Shown piece after piece: positions 56,107 through 64,000 of a stretch of 64,000 bases of DNA. This stretch comes from Diploptera punctata. Its lineage: Eukaryota; Arthropoda; Insecta; Blattodea; Blaberidae. The stretch spans positions 31,001-95,000 of the forward strand of contig JASPKZ010004572.1 in assembly GCA_030220185.1 (NCBI GenBank), in the 5' to 3' direction. Below the pieces are notes generated by a model, which saw only the letters and a list, made by a program, of their open reading frames with translations, was not told where the DNA came from and did not search any database. The translations under genes and the position numbers were made by a program. The stretch's first letter is position 1. The number at the start of each line of letters is the position of its first letter.

Positions 56107-56411
56107 TCTATCCATCCATAGTAATTCTGCCCAAGGGCAGGTCTTTCACTGCAATCATAAGCATTTTCATACTATGCTTTGCAGCTTTACTAGGGAATTA
56201 GAGGCGTGGTAGCTTCCCGTTGCTTTCCACAACAAGACTGATGATGATAATGATAAAGATGATGATAGCTGGATGATTTTCGGGGACCATTGGGCCCTAA
56301 GCTTCCTGGTATTTGTCTTACAGATGGGACCAGGAGCCTGTCCCGACTGGGGGTCAAACCCAACCCACTGCGTGACAAGGCAGCGTGCTACCTCGAGACC
56401 ACAGCGGTGGA
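56107..56411 (-). mobile_element. SINE family 1, full length with target-site duplication
   Basis: Reverse-orientation copy of 4346-4664, somewhat more diverged (the B box region reads GGGTTTGACCCCCAGTC). Flanked by CAGTTATACTA (56096-56106 and 56412-56422). Confidence 0.9.
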
Positions 56412-56429
56412 CAGTTATACTACAGACAT

Positions 56430-57040
56430 TTAATTTTTTTCCAGATTGGGTCTGGAACAGAATCCATTCAACCTTGTGAGAACAAATGAGCAACTTCTTG
56501 ATTAGATAGGCCTATTTAGCAAAATCTGGTTAAGATAACTGAACTAGGTTGAAGGACTGTGCCACATTAATCAGATTATTCCCTGTACTGTCAAAATGTA
56601 TTCAGTTACATTAACCATTTCAATTGGCCTTGGCTTTTCAGAACCGTTGCACCATGTATTATAATATTATTACTGGTACATATATTATGGAATTTCTTTA
56701 TTCTTGTTGTGAGGTCATTACTGAATGGTTTCATATGGCTTTTGGTAAATCATATGTAATTAAATTAAGTACTGTATATAGAAAAGAGCAAAGAGGATCT
56801 TTCTGGAAAAACATATAAGTTGAGGGTTATATTAAAGATTGGTTGAATTTCATTTATAAATAGTATTTCTTAAAATAATAATATAATTATATACACATTA
56901 CACAAATATATTAAGACTTGGAATTTGTCATGATTATGTCCTTATTCAACATTTACATACAGTATATTTACATCAAATACAATATTTACACATACAAAAA
57001 TAACTAGTTTTAGGATGACCATAATTCTTTCAGCAACAAA
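56430..57040. other. Flank, nothing recognised
   Basis: AT-rich; short frames only. Confidence 0.35.
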
Positions 57041-57046
57041 ATTCTG

Positions 57047-57794
57047 TATAAGGGGGGACATACACCTTGAGGGTCAAAAAAAGTCATTTTTCATTTTTTT
57101 CATATAGATTGAAACTACATCTTTAAATTAGTGTAAGATTTTCATTGATATCTCTATTACTTTTCGAGTTATGTTTAAAAATGTGCAATGCTGTCACTCG
57201 CGTGAGCCCTTTAATATTAGAAGGTACCTACTTCTTCGATAAGTTTGTTGTTTTTTTCCGTAACTTAATTCTTTTTAATACGGTTCCCCTTATAATTCCC
57301 GAAGTTTTCAAGATATTGAGATGAAATTTTGCATGTATATGTAGTTTACAGAGATGAACAAAATATACTACAATTAGTAATATACCTATTATATTTTATT
57401 TAAAATTTTACTAAAAATTTTAACAAAAAATAAGTATGCATCAATTTAAAATGAAAAATAAAATATTTACACTCTATATAATTAAACAATTGTATTAAAC
57501 TTTGTAGCTACAACATTAATGAGTAAAATAAAACAAGAATAATTAAAATATATTGAAATTTAAGAAAATTATCAGGGAAACGGCAAGACAATGCAAATGT
57601 TTCAGTTGACATTTTGAATATTTAATTAACCATAACGACTCAAGTTAGATTGTACTTAAGTACACAAACATGCTCACATTGTAATATAGATATCACATAC
57701 CAAATTTCATTTCTGTAACCATCATTGTTGCTGAGAAAAGAAATATTGAATTATGCCACATTTTTAATGGGTAAAGGTGTAGGTTCCCCCTTAA
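57047..57794 (-). mobile_element. Non-autonomous DNA transposon, copy 2 (inverted relative to 34929)
   Basis: Left end TATAAGGGGGGACATACACC and right end GTGTAGGTTCCCCCTTAA. Interior blocks (ATGTTTAAAAATGTGCAATG, TGAACAAAATATACTACAAT, TCACATACCAAATTTCATTT) are reverse complements of copy 1. The left TTAA is mutated to TATA. Confidence 0.7.
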
Positions 57795-57799
57795 TATAA

Positions 57800-58400
57800 T
57801 TATCATCGGTGTGTGTTTCTTTCCTGTAAATTCCAAATTCTATTCTTCTTTTTTAGGTCCAAAAATGGTATTTTCTGGTTATTTTGAACTTCTGTAGTAA
57901 ATTTAATTGCTTTATTCTGGATAATCAGAAGTTTTATAGAATCTAGTGTCCATGTGCCTACACCAAAATTTAAACTTCAAAGGGTGTGCTTTGTTTATTT
58001 GATATTCTAAATTACCCATGAACATATTTGTCAAAAATGGGGATAATGGATTTCCCATTGCAAGTCCTGATCTTTTTCTGTAGAATTTACCTTTGTAAGT
58101 AAAAAACATTTGATCAATACATAATTTAGTTAATTTTAGGTATTTTTTTCATTAGCCATTTATCCAAAATGCCTATTGTTTTATCTGTTGAAATGTTTGT
58201 AATCAACGAGGTAACATTAAATGACAACAATCTTTCTGAAAGTTCAATTTCTATATGTTCTAATATTTTTATTGATTGGTAAGAACTTTTCTACAGCTAT
58301 ATTTTCAAAATTATTCATTTATTTGAATTTATTACTTAGTAATTTTGATACCTGATAAGTGGGTGATAAATCATAATTCGACCAATGAAAATTCAGTCAT
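57800..58400 (-). mobile_element. Penelope-like element, reverse transcriptase fragment
   Basis: The minus strand codes ISTDKTIGILDKWLMK-like sequence, then FFTYKGKFYRKRSGLAMGN and PLSPFLTNMFMGNLEYQINK, the GLAMGSPLSPxLAxIFM block of Penelope-type reverse transcriptases. The catalytic YVDD position reads HMDT, so it is inactive. After a short deletion, AIKFTTEVQNNQKIPFLDL continues at 57905-57845. Confidence 0.8.
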
Positions 58401-58548
58401 ACAAGTAGTTAGTTTACATTACAACTGGAACTTGGATTGGAAGTAGAAAGTTTGTACCTGACTTGATTGAAACTAGAAGTTGGTTGCTCTCTTCTATCCA
58501 TTTCCATGGTAATTAAAGTCTTAGTACAGAATGAACTACCTTTTTAGG

Positions 58549-58858
58549 CTACAGAAAACTTGTTCCTTTGAGAATACCATTTCCTTGTTCAAGATGATTT
58601 TCTTCATTATCACCCAAAGGAAGAAGTTCAATGGTTGACTGTCTTGCAGCTGACTCTGGAACAGCTGTCAGAGAACCTGGTCTTGTGTTAGGACTGTCTA
58701 CAGATGTCACTGTTGTCAGTAGTGATCCTCTGTGTCCAGGACCTCCACAACCACTTCCTATAATTGCTCCTCCTCGTCCAGTGCAGCCTCCCCCAACACA
58801 ACCTCTCTGAACAGTTCCTGTTGTCCCTTTGTACCTGTTGAGCAAAATGCTTATAAAC
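58549..58858 (-). CDS. Possible terminal exon of an unrecognised gene
   Basis: An open frame of about 100 codons ending in TAG at 58549-58551. It opens at a TATTCAG acceptor (exon start 58858) and reads FISILLNRYKGTTGTVQRG, then a Gly/Cys-rich stretch (CVGGGCTGRGGAIIGSGCGG), then SLLTTVTSVDSPNTRP and SAARQSTIELLPLGDNEEN, ending GNGILKGTSFL. It is GC-richer than its surroundings, with balanced codon use and no repeat partner in the window, unlike the transposon ORFs. I do not recognise the family. The low-complexity C-terminal tail resembles cytoplasmic tails of membrane proteins, but that is a guess. Upstream exons would lie to the right, possibly beyond 64000. It could also be a chance ORF. 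Confidence 0.45.
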
Positions 58859-58866
58859 CTGAATAG

Positions 58867-59043
58867 TGAGTGGAGAACATATTTTTAATAACTCACCTCA
58901 TAAAATTTAAAATTTATTTCAGACCAATGGTTTCAACAGTTGGATTCATGACTGATGAGGGATGAGAAGTTGTCTGAAACCATTGGTCTCAAAGAAATTT
59001 GAAATTTTATGAGTTGAGTTATTAAAAATATGTTCTCCACTCA
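58867..59043. repeat. Long palindrome, copy 4
   Basis: Arms of about 75 bases begin GAGTGGAGAACATATTTTTA on the left and end TAAAAATATGTTCTCCACTC on the right. The inner stem is GACCAATGGTTTCAACAG / GTCTGAAACCATTGGTC. The loop contains CTGATGAGGGATGAG. It starts only 9 bases beyond the putative acceptor of the exon at 58549-58858. Confidence 0.7.
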
Positions 59044-59213
59044 GTATTAATGATATAAACTCACAATGTTTATTTCCCAACATTAATTTAAATATAATTA
59101 TAATTCATTCGAAAGAGTGTAATGCATTTATTAATTAAGACATGTTAGACAAAAACAACCATAAGAGGTAAAAATATACAGGCTAAATATCTTAATTATT
59201 AAATAAACCTCTT

Positions 59214-59345
59214 AATTAAGGTAGAATTTTTTATCACTCATCTCATATTGTTGTTCTTATTTGACTATAAACTAGTTTCGGAACATAGTTTATAGCCAAA
59301 TAAGAAGAACAATATGAGGTGAGTGATATACAATTCTACCTTAAT
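59214..59345. repeat. Long palindrome, copy 5 (about 60-bp arms)
   Basis: Arms AATTAAGGTAGAATTTTTTA... and ...TACAATTCTACCTTAAT pair around the loop GTTTCGGAACA. CCTCATAGTG follows on the right, as in copies 1 and 6, and the following GAATATACCTC unit is duplicated. The right half is also found at 13620-13690. Confidence 0.75.
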
Positions 59346-59683
59346 GAATATACCTCATAGTGAGAATGAATATACCTCGTAGTGAGAATTCCTAAAATAA
59401 GTAAACCTCTCAATGCTACTTTCTATTGTATTTTAAAATAAATGCATTTAATACTTAAATATATATTTAAGGTATTGTGATTAACAATTATTTATTTATT
59501 TTCTTACATTCACTTTTACTGTGAGATGCTCGAAATTGTTTTCGTCTAATCACATGTAGAATCTTTCATAGTTAGTATTTAATTTAACGGCGTTCATTAA
59601 CAGCTAAGATAATTAGCATCACAATACAAATTCATACATCCCCACATGGAGACAGAGATCCTCCCTAGCAGGTATTCTCACTA

Positions 59684-59745
59684 TAGGCCTTAGGAGGCCC
59701 TTAGAGTAGTACTAGCTTAAGACTTGGCACTTAGGGTCGCATCTG
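59684..59745 (-). mobile_element. SINE family 2 fragment
   Basis: GGCCTTAGGAGGCCCTTAGAGTAGTA is the reverse complement of the family 2 body (CTACCCCAAGGGCCTCCTGAGGCC). The rest of this copy may be the fragment at 60290-60475, separated by about 540 bases of unrelated sequence. Confidence 0.5.
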
Positions 59746-59864
59746 TGAACGCATTAGACCATAAAATTCGTCCTTAGCTTGTACTCTGCTGAGAAAGTTG
59801 CATCCAAAAACGTTTTTGCGTAGTCAAAATTCTGTTCATGCGATAATAATTGTCGAAATTCCTA

Positions 59865-60230
59865 AGCTACCTGGCGAGGTGACTTTGCTGAGGACGAATC
59901 GTGAGCAACCCGATGGGAACCGATGGTAACCGATGTACTTTGAAACCTTGCTGCATTATCCAAGATGTCGGACCTTGAAGACTTCGATCATATTTTCGGT
60001 ATATGCGGAGAAGAGGAATTTTATAGAGTCTACCAAAGAATTCAACTGGAAGAACAGGAGAATCGGCGTAATATCGCACGACGCAGATGTCGTCGTATAC
60101 AGTTTTATTTGCGGGACGCAAGCGTAAATATGTTCCTCTAGCAGACGAAAATAACGGAAGTGGTTTCATCGCTGAGAATTCTGGGGAATTTCTTGCAAAT
60201 ATTACGAAATATCTACTTTCATGCATGACC
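59865..60230. other. Unrecognised GC-richer block with overlapping ORFs
   Basis: A plus-strand frame from the ATG at 59965 codes MSDLEDFDHIFGICGEEEF, then a basic NRRNIARRRCRRIQFYLRD, ending at 60139. A minus-strand frame of 119 codons overlaps it. The acidic-then-basic pattern recalls N-termini of Harbinger-type transposases but is not diagnostic. The block separates two parts of a SINE family 2 copy, so it is probably inserted mobile DNA. Confidence 0.3.
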
Positions 60231-60289
60231 AGTCAGCGACTAGCTAATTCGAACTTTGCACGTGCTCACGGAAAACTCAACTCACCAGC

Positions 60290-60475
60290 CTTATGTGACA
60301 GCCGTCTTTACTCCCAAACCAAGTATCTGGTACTCATTTCCGTTGGAGAGTGAGTTGATCCTGTGTCATGGTGCCACTAAAAGCTTTTGGATCAGTTTAA
60401 AAATCCCGACCCCACTGGGACCTTCTAGCTTGTAATGTATTGCCTGCCCCTGCAGGAACCACTTAACCAAGCTAA
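60290..60475 (-). mobile_element. SINE family 2, tRNA-like half
   Basis: The plus strand reads TGGTACTCATTTCCGTTGGA and CAGTTTAAAAATCCCGACCC, the reverse complement of the intact copy at 38238-38545, through the tRNA-derived head. Confidence 0.65.
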
Positions 60476-60479
60476 TTTT

Positions 60480-61015
60480 GTTATGATTATTTCCCTACAG
60501 ATGTCAGCAAGTGACATGTGGTTAACACATTGTCTCAAAGAGACAATTAATTGGATGGGAAAGGCTGATTAAATCTTCTTCATAGGCTCTAATTTAGGTT
60601 TGAGAAATCGAAGGGCTGATAAATTTAGCTCAGATACCTCTTTTTTTTGTTCATGTCCGAGGCCTATTTGGTTTTTGAAAACATTTCATTATCCACCACC
60701 GACTTGCTAGGCCTGATGTATTGTCATTTGAGCCGCTTTAGCTCGCTCGTTTCAGGTATACTTGTCAGGATGATGTATATCGAGCTGGATGTTAGAGGCA
60801 TATTTGGAATAGATCTTCCGAAAGGAGGACACAATAAGATGATGATGATGACTTCTTTTTTCAGGTTTTATGTGCCTTAAATCTATGACATAGGACCCAC
60901 AGCTTTATTTGTCTTCTGAAGGAACTCACAGTCAGCATTTTTAAGCCATTGAACATGCTAACCTTGAACCAGAGGAGATAATGGTCCACCAGAATGACTA
61001 GAATCTGGGATGCAT
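60480..61015. other. Flank, nothing firmly recognised
   Basis: Short frames only. A GATGATGATGATG run at 60839-60851, following GIFGIDLPKGGHNK, may be another eroded LINE tail. Confidence 0.3.
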
Positions 61016-61022
61016 ACCAGTG

Positions 61023-61132
61023 CATATGAGGTGTTGCGGATATTAATGGCAAACTGGACTTGCTTACTCGTTTTTAAACTATAGTGGTTCCCCGAGATAA
61101 TTCGTCCCTAATATCTGCAACGCCTCATATGT
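61023..61132. repeat. Small inverted repeat (23-bp arms)
   Basis: CATATGAGGTGTTGCGGATATTA pairs with TAATATCTGCAACGCCTCATATG across a 63-base loop, with two mismatches. Probably a small foldback or MITE. Confidence 0.7.
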
Positions 61133-61289
61133 CTTCTGCATAAATCTTCTCTACTCATGTCTGACTCAGACCGGGTCAAGGGATGAGATGCACAATGAAG
61201 CCCCTTACTTTGCAGATCTGTAAATAACAAGGATATGCCAGAAGCATCATCATAGGGGCAGATGAAATAAAACAAAATGAATGAGATGA

Positions 61290-61455
61290 GTGTATAGAAA
61301 TGGTGGAATGAAATTTGTGGCAAGGAAAAACAGGAGAAACGCTGAGGAAAACCTGCCCAAACTCTCTTTCAACCCCCATGAAACCCACATGGAGTGACCA
61401 AGTTATGAACTTTGGAGCCAAGTGATGAGAGGCGAGCATCTAACAGTTTGTGCCG
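61290..61455 (-). mobile_element. SINE family 3, copy 3 (decayed)
   Basis: AACAGGAGAAACGCTGAGGA and CCAAGTTATGAACTTTGGAG line up with the 14500-14705 copy, including the remains of the tRNA-like head near 61440. Confidence 0.5.
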
Positions 61456-61783
61456 CTTGTATTCTGTATTAACGATGTTATGATATGCTGGTTCATGGTA
61501 ATGAGGACTTCACCCTAACAACTTGTGATAGTATACACCCTTCTTATGGTGATTGTGTGCCCTTGAAATACTGATTTTATTCTAACATTTAATACAATTT
61601 TGTGAACATCTGAGTTGCTTAGATAGCACAACTGAAGAAAGAGTACAAGTGTACCACATTCTGCTTGTCTTGCAGCTGTGTGCTTCGTGCAGATGTAGGT
61701 GAGTTGTGTTAAAGAACGCTGCAATTCCATAATAATTTTGAACAAAGGAAGAAAGAAGCCTGTAAAAAGAATTAAATGGAAGA

Positions 61784-61999
61784 GTGTTTGCTTCTAAATC
61801 CTATGGTAATACTTTCAACGATATCGTGTTTTGGAAAAGAGAGTATGTAAAAAGTCAACTCAAGAATGTCACACCCCCAAAGATGAAGTACGTTCCGCTT
61901 AAACAGACTAAGGAAAAATATATTAGGGATTTGTTTCCCTTCATGAATGGATATTCAAGGAAATGGTATGAAGATCTAATAAAAGAGGCAAAACAATGA
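61784..61999 (+). other. Short ORF, probably transposon-derived
   Basis: A 71-codon frame with FNDIVFWKREYVKSQLKN, then PLKQTKEKYIRDLFPFMN and RKWYEDLIKE. The pattern of a basic stretch followed by KxxxIxxLxPFxxxxxxxWYxxL occurs at the C-terminus of some insect transposon-encoded proteins that I recall only loosely. No start context or partner exon. Confidence 0.3.
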
Positions 62000-62109
62000 T
62001 CTCTTGCTGATGAAACTGAAGATGAAGTGATGGTCATGTGTTAAATATGAACCATGATTTTTTATTCAGAGTTATTATTTTATTAACATTCTCAAATCTT
62101 AGTTTACCA

Positions 62110-62475
62110 GTAGCGTTTTATATTTAGTTAAACACAGCGAAGCCTGGGTCCTAAAAGAAAAAGAAAAAAGTAAAATTCTGGCAGCAGAAATGGGATTCCT
62201 ACGGGCTGTGAAAGGTTGTACAAGAGAAGAACATATTAGAAATGAGAAAATTAGAGAAGATCTAAAAGTACAGCCACTTCTTCAACAAATAGAAGAGCAC
62301 AGGAACAATTGGATAGAACATTCACAAAGAATGACAGAGGATAAGATATGAAAGATGGCACTGATGTATAATCCTGGAGGACAAAGATCGATAGGAAGAC
62401 CAAGAAAGCGCTGGGCTGAACAGATGTGAGAACGGAACAGGCAAAGACCTAATCCATGAAGTTGATGATGATGAA
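62110..62475 (+). mobile_element. LINE 3'-end fragment with (GAT)n tail, family 3
   Basis: Reads KILAAEMGFLRAVKGCTREE, then LLQQIEEHRNNWIEHSQRMT and GGQRSIGRPRKRWAEQM, a 3' UTR and a GATGATGATGA tail. One stop after TEDKI. Same family as 33500-33812. Confidence 0.8.
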
Positions 62476-62479
62476 CATT

Positions 62480-63490
62480 GAGAGAGCGAATTTTTGAGCT
62501 ATATTTTTAATTAGGAAAAAGTGTTAATATTTTGTTTTCTAAATGGGTTGCATTCAAAACTTCGTACAATGTTCCTCATTCCAATTTTTATTTCTATGTA
62601 AAATTTTGTAAAATAATAAAATTTACATCTAACTTGTATGTTTAGCTAAAAGGGGCATATGTAGAAATGAAAGGAAATTATTATTATTTTAATGTATTAT
62701 GTTGTTATAATTTGTTTCTGCATTGATGATATAAGACAGAATAATGTATATCAAGGTAGATACTCAATTTTCTTTCAGCTGAATTCAATCATATGCCCTT
62801 GTTAGGGCAATGTCCTCATTTGACAAGCAGGGAAAACAATTAATAAAATTTGGTTCAGTTGATCAGTTGAGGATTTGAATTTGAGACTTCCCAAAATAGT
62901 TTCAAATACCGTCTGAGCCAACTCATTCACTAATGATTTATTTTCTAGAGATTGTAATGAAAATATACACCTCACCTCATATTTTCTCACCTGAACATGT
63001 GTGTTATTTCCAGTGATCTATTTATATTACCTCATAGTGTTAGTCCATATCAATTATTGATTAATAATAGTTAGCCTTAATGGGATGATGCTATCTAAAT
63101 GAAGCAATCCTATTCTTGTGTAGCTTCATCTTCTTAAATTGTGGGTTTGTTAACAAATTAATGAACAAATAAAATTATCCTATTTTCTGGAATTAGCATA
63201 GAATCATTATGTGTAAAAAGGCTTAAAGGACACATTGATCTCTTTTATTTATTTTTCTCTCCTTAATAAATGTAGAGTATTTTACAAACTCTTTGCTTTG
63301 ATGATACTAATAAAATTGTTGATTCATCCTCTTTAAAATATTTTCAAGCAGTAAATTATAGCTTCATGACTATATATGTGGTGTGATTCCCATTAAACTC
63401 CTCTTGTTAATGAAGCTGCTGAATAAAAAGTTTATAGCCTTGGCGCACGGGAATTCATTTAAAGGAGATAAATAAAGTGCGTTTGAATCG
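62480..63490. other. Flank, nothing recognised
   Basis: AT-rich. A partial Penelope-type terminal motif (CACCTCACCTCATATTTTC, and CCTCATAGTGTTAGTCC at 63031-63047) occurs, resembling the palindrome family flanks without a full arm pair. Confidence 0.35.
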
Positions 63491-63493
63491 GAA

Positions 63494-63552
63494 TGCCTGG
63501 TAGCTTAGTGTATAGAACCAGAGACATTGGGTTCAAATCCGAATTCAGACGT
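63494..63552 (+). mobile_element. tRNA-like SINE head
   Basis: TGCCTGGTAGCTTAGTGTAT is A-box-like and GGGTTCAAATCCG is B-box-like at roughly tRNA spacing. The cloverleaf is incomplete. It is followed directly by palindrome copy 6. Confidence 0.4.
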
Positions 63553-63561
63553 ACATTTTTC

Positions 63562-63820
63562 TAAGATTTAAATTAAAATATTTTATACCTCACCTCATAT
63601 CCAGTCTTCTAGTTATACCGGTTTCGAAGGCTGGGTAGCTTCATCTTCAGTAATATATTGTCAACTGATGTTATGTCGATCAAGGTAACTGCTTCTTCCT
63701 GATCAACATGACATCAGTCGACAAGAAATTACTGAAGATGAAGCCGTCCAGCCTTCGAAACCGGTGTAATTAGAAGACTGGATATGAAGTGAGGTATAAA
63801 ACATTTTAATTTAAATCTTA
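63562..63820. repeat. Long palindrome, copy 6 (about 110-bp arms)
   Basis: The left arm runs AAGATTTAAATTAAAATATT... through TACCGGTTTCGAAGGCTGGG and CTTCATCTTCAGTAATAT to TGTCGATCA. The right arm is the reverse complement with roughly a dozen differences. The right flank AAACCTCATAGTGTTGTTTT and CCTATAAAAGT matches copy 1. Confidence 0.75.
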
Positions 63821-64000
63821 AATTAAACCTCATAGTGTTGTTTTCCCTATAAAAGTACTATGTATTTTTTTTTTCAAATAAAATAAATTAAATATTTATG
63901 AAAGTCCAGCTCACAGGAATCGCGTAAACTAAACAAATTCCTCAGTACGTCAAATATTTATGGTCTGATTTTGCTGGTTTAAAGAATACATCATCTTTTT
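63821..64000. other. Window end, nothing recognised
   Basis: AT-rich non-coding sequence. Confidence 0.3.

Noticed and set aside
59867..60226. 119-codon minus-strand ORF as a gene
   Set aside because: It overlaps a plus-strand frame with more protein-like charge pattern, has no family signature, and sits in a block that interrupts a SINE.

Overview
The window is eukaryotic, AT-rich, intron-rich and crowded with transposons. The element mix fits an insect: RTE-like LINEs with microsatellite tails, Penelope-like elements, mariner, hAT and piggyBac-like elements, and tRNA-derived SINEs. A cockroach or other polyneopteran is my best guess from remembered resemblance, not a demonstrated assignment. 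No prokaryotic gene organisation is present.

The main host gene runs right to left on the minus strand. It is a divergent, apparently secreted catalase-like gene. Seven exons with consensus splice sites and matching phases can be read: 50735-50643, 18054-17886, 15587-15446, 11794-11644, 10740-10561, 5545-5354 and 1720-1568. They join into 360 uninterrupted codons, from a signal peptide to the segment just before the haem-tyrosine region. The remaining roughly 150 codons should lie left of base 1. The protein keeps the catalytic His and Ser but has Leu where catalases have the catalytic Asn, and it has lost several NADPH-contacting residues. Intron 1 alone is 32.6 kb.

Layout. 1-18 kb: exons 2-7 separated by LINE, SINE, Penelope-like and piggyBac-like debris. 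18.2-28.8 kb: one 10.6-kb satellite array inside intron 1, with a 76-bp monomer and a 109-bp variant carrying an internal 33-bp duplication. 28.8-50.6 kb: the rest of intron 1. It holds transposase pseudogenes (mariner-like, hAT, a DDE family) and a nested block at 43.9-49.3 kb in which a foldback element carries an RTE copy in its loop and a LINE in its right arm, and the LINE is itself split by a mariner. Target-site duplications resolve each step. 50.7-64 kb: flank upstream of the gene, with more LINE, SINE and Penelope-like remnants, a decayed copy of a widespread arthropod family of unknown function, and a possible terminal exon of a second minus-strand gene at 58549-58858.

Six long imperfect palindromes are scattered through the window. 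At least three share outer termini, and I interpret the set as inverted terminal repeats of Penelope-like elements. Apart from the catalase-like exons and possibly the 58.5-kb exon, everything that looks coding is a transposon fragment with stops, frameshifts or truncations.
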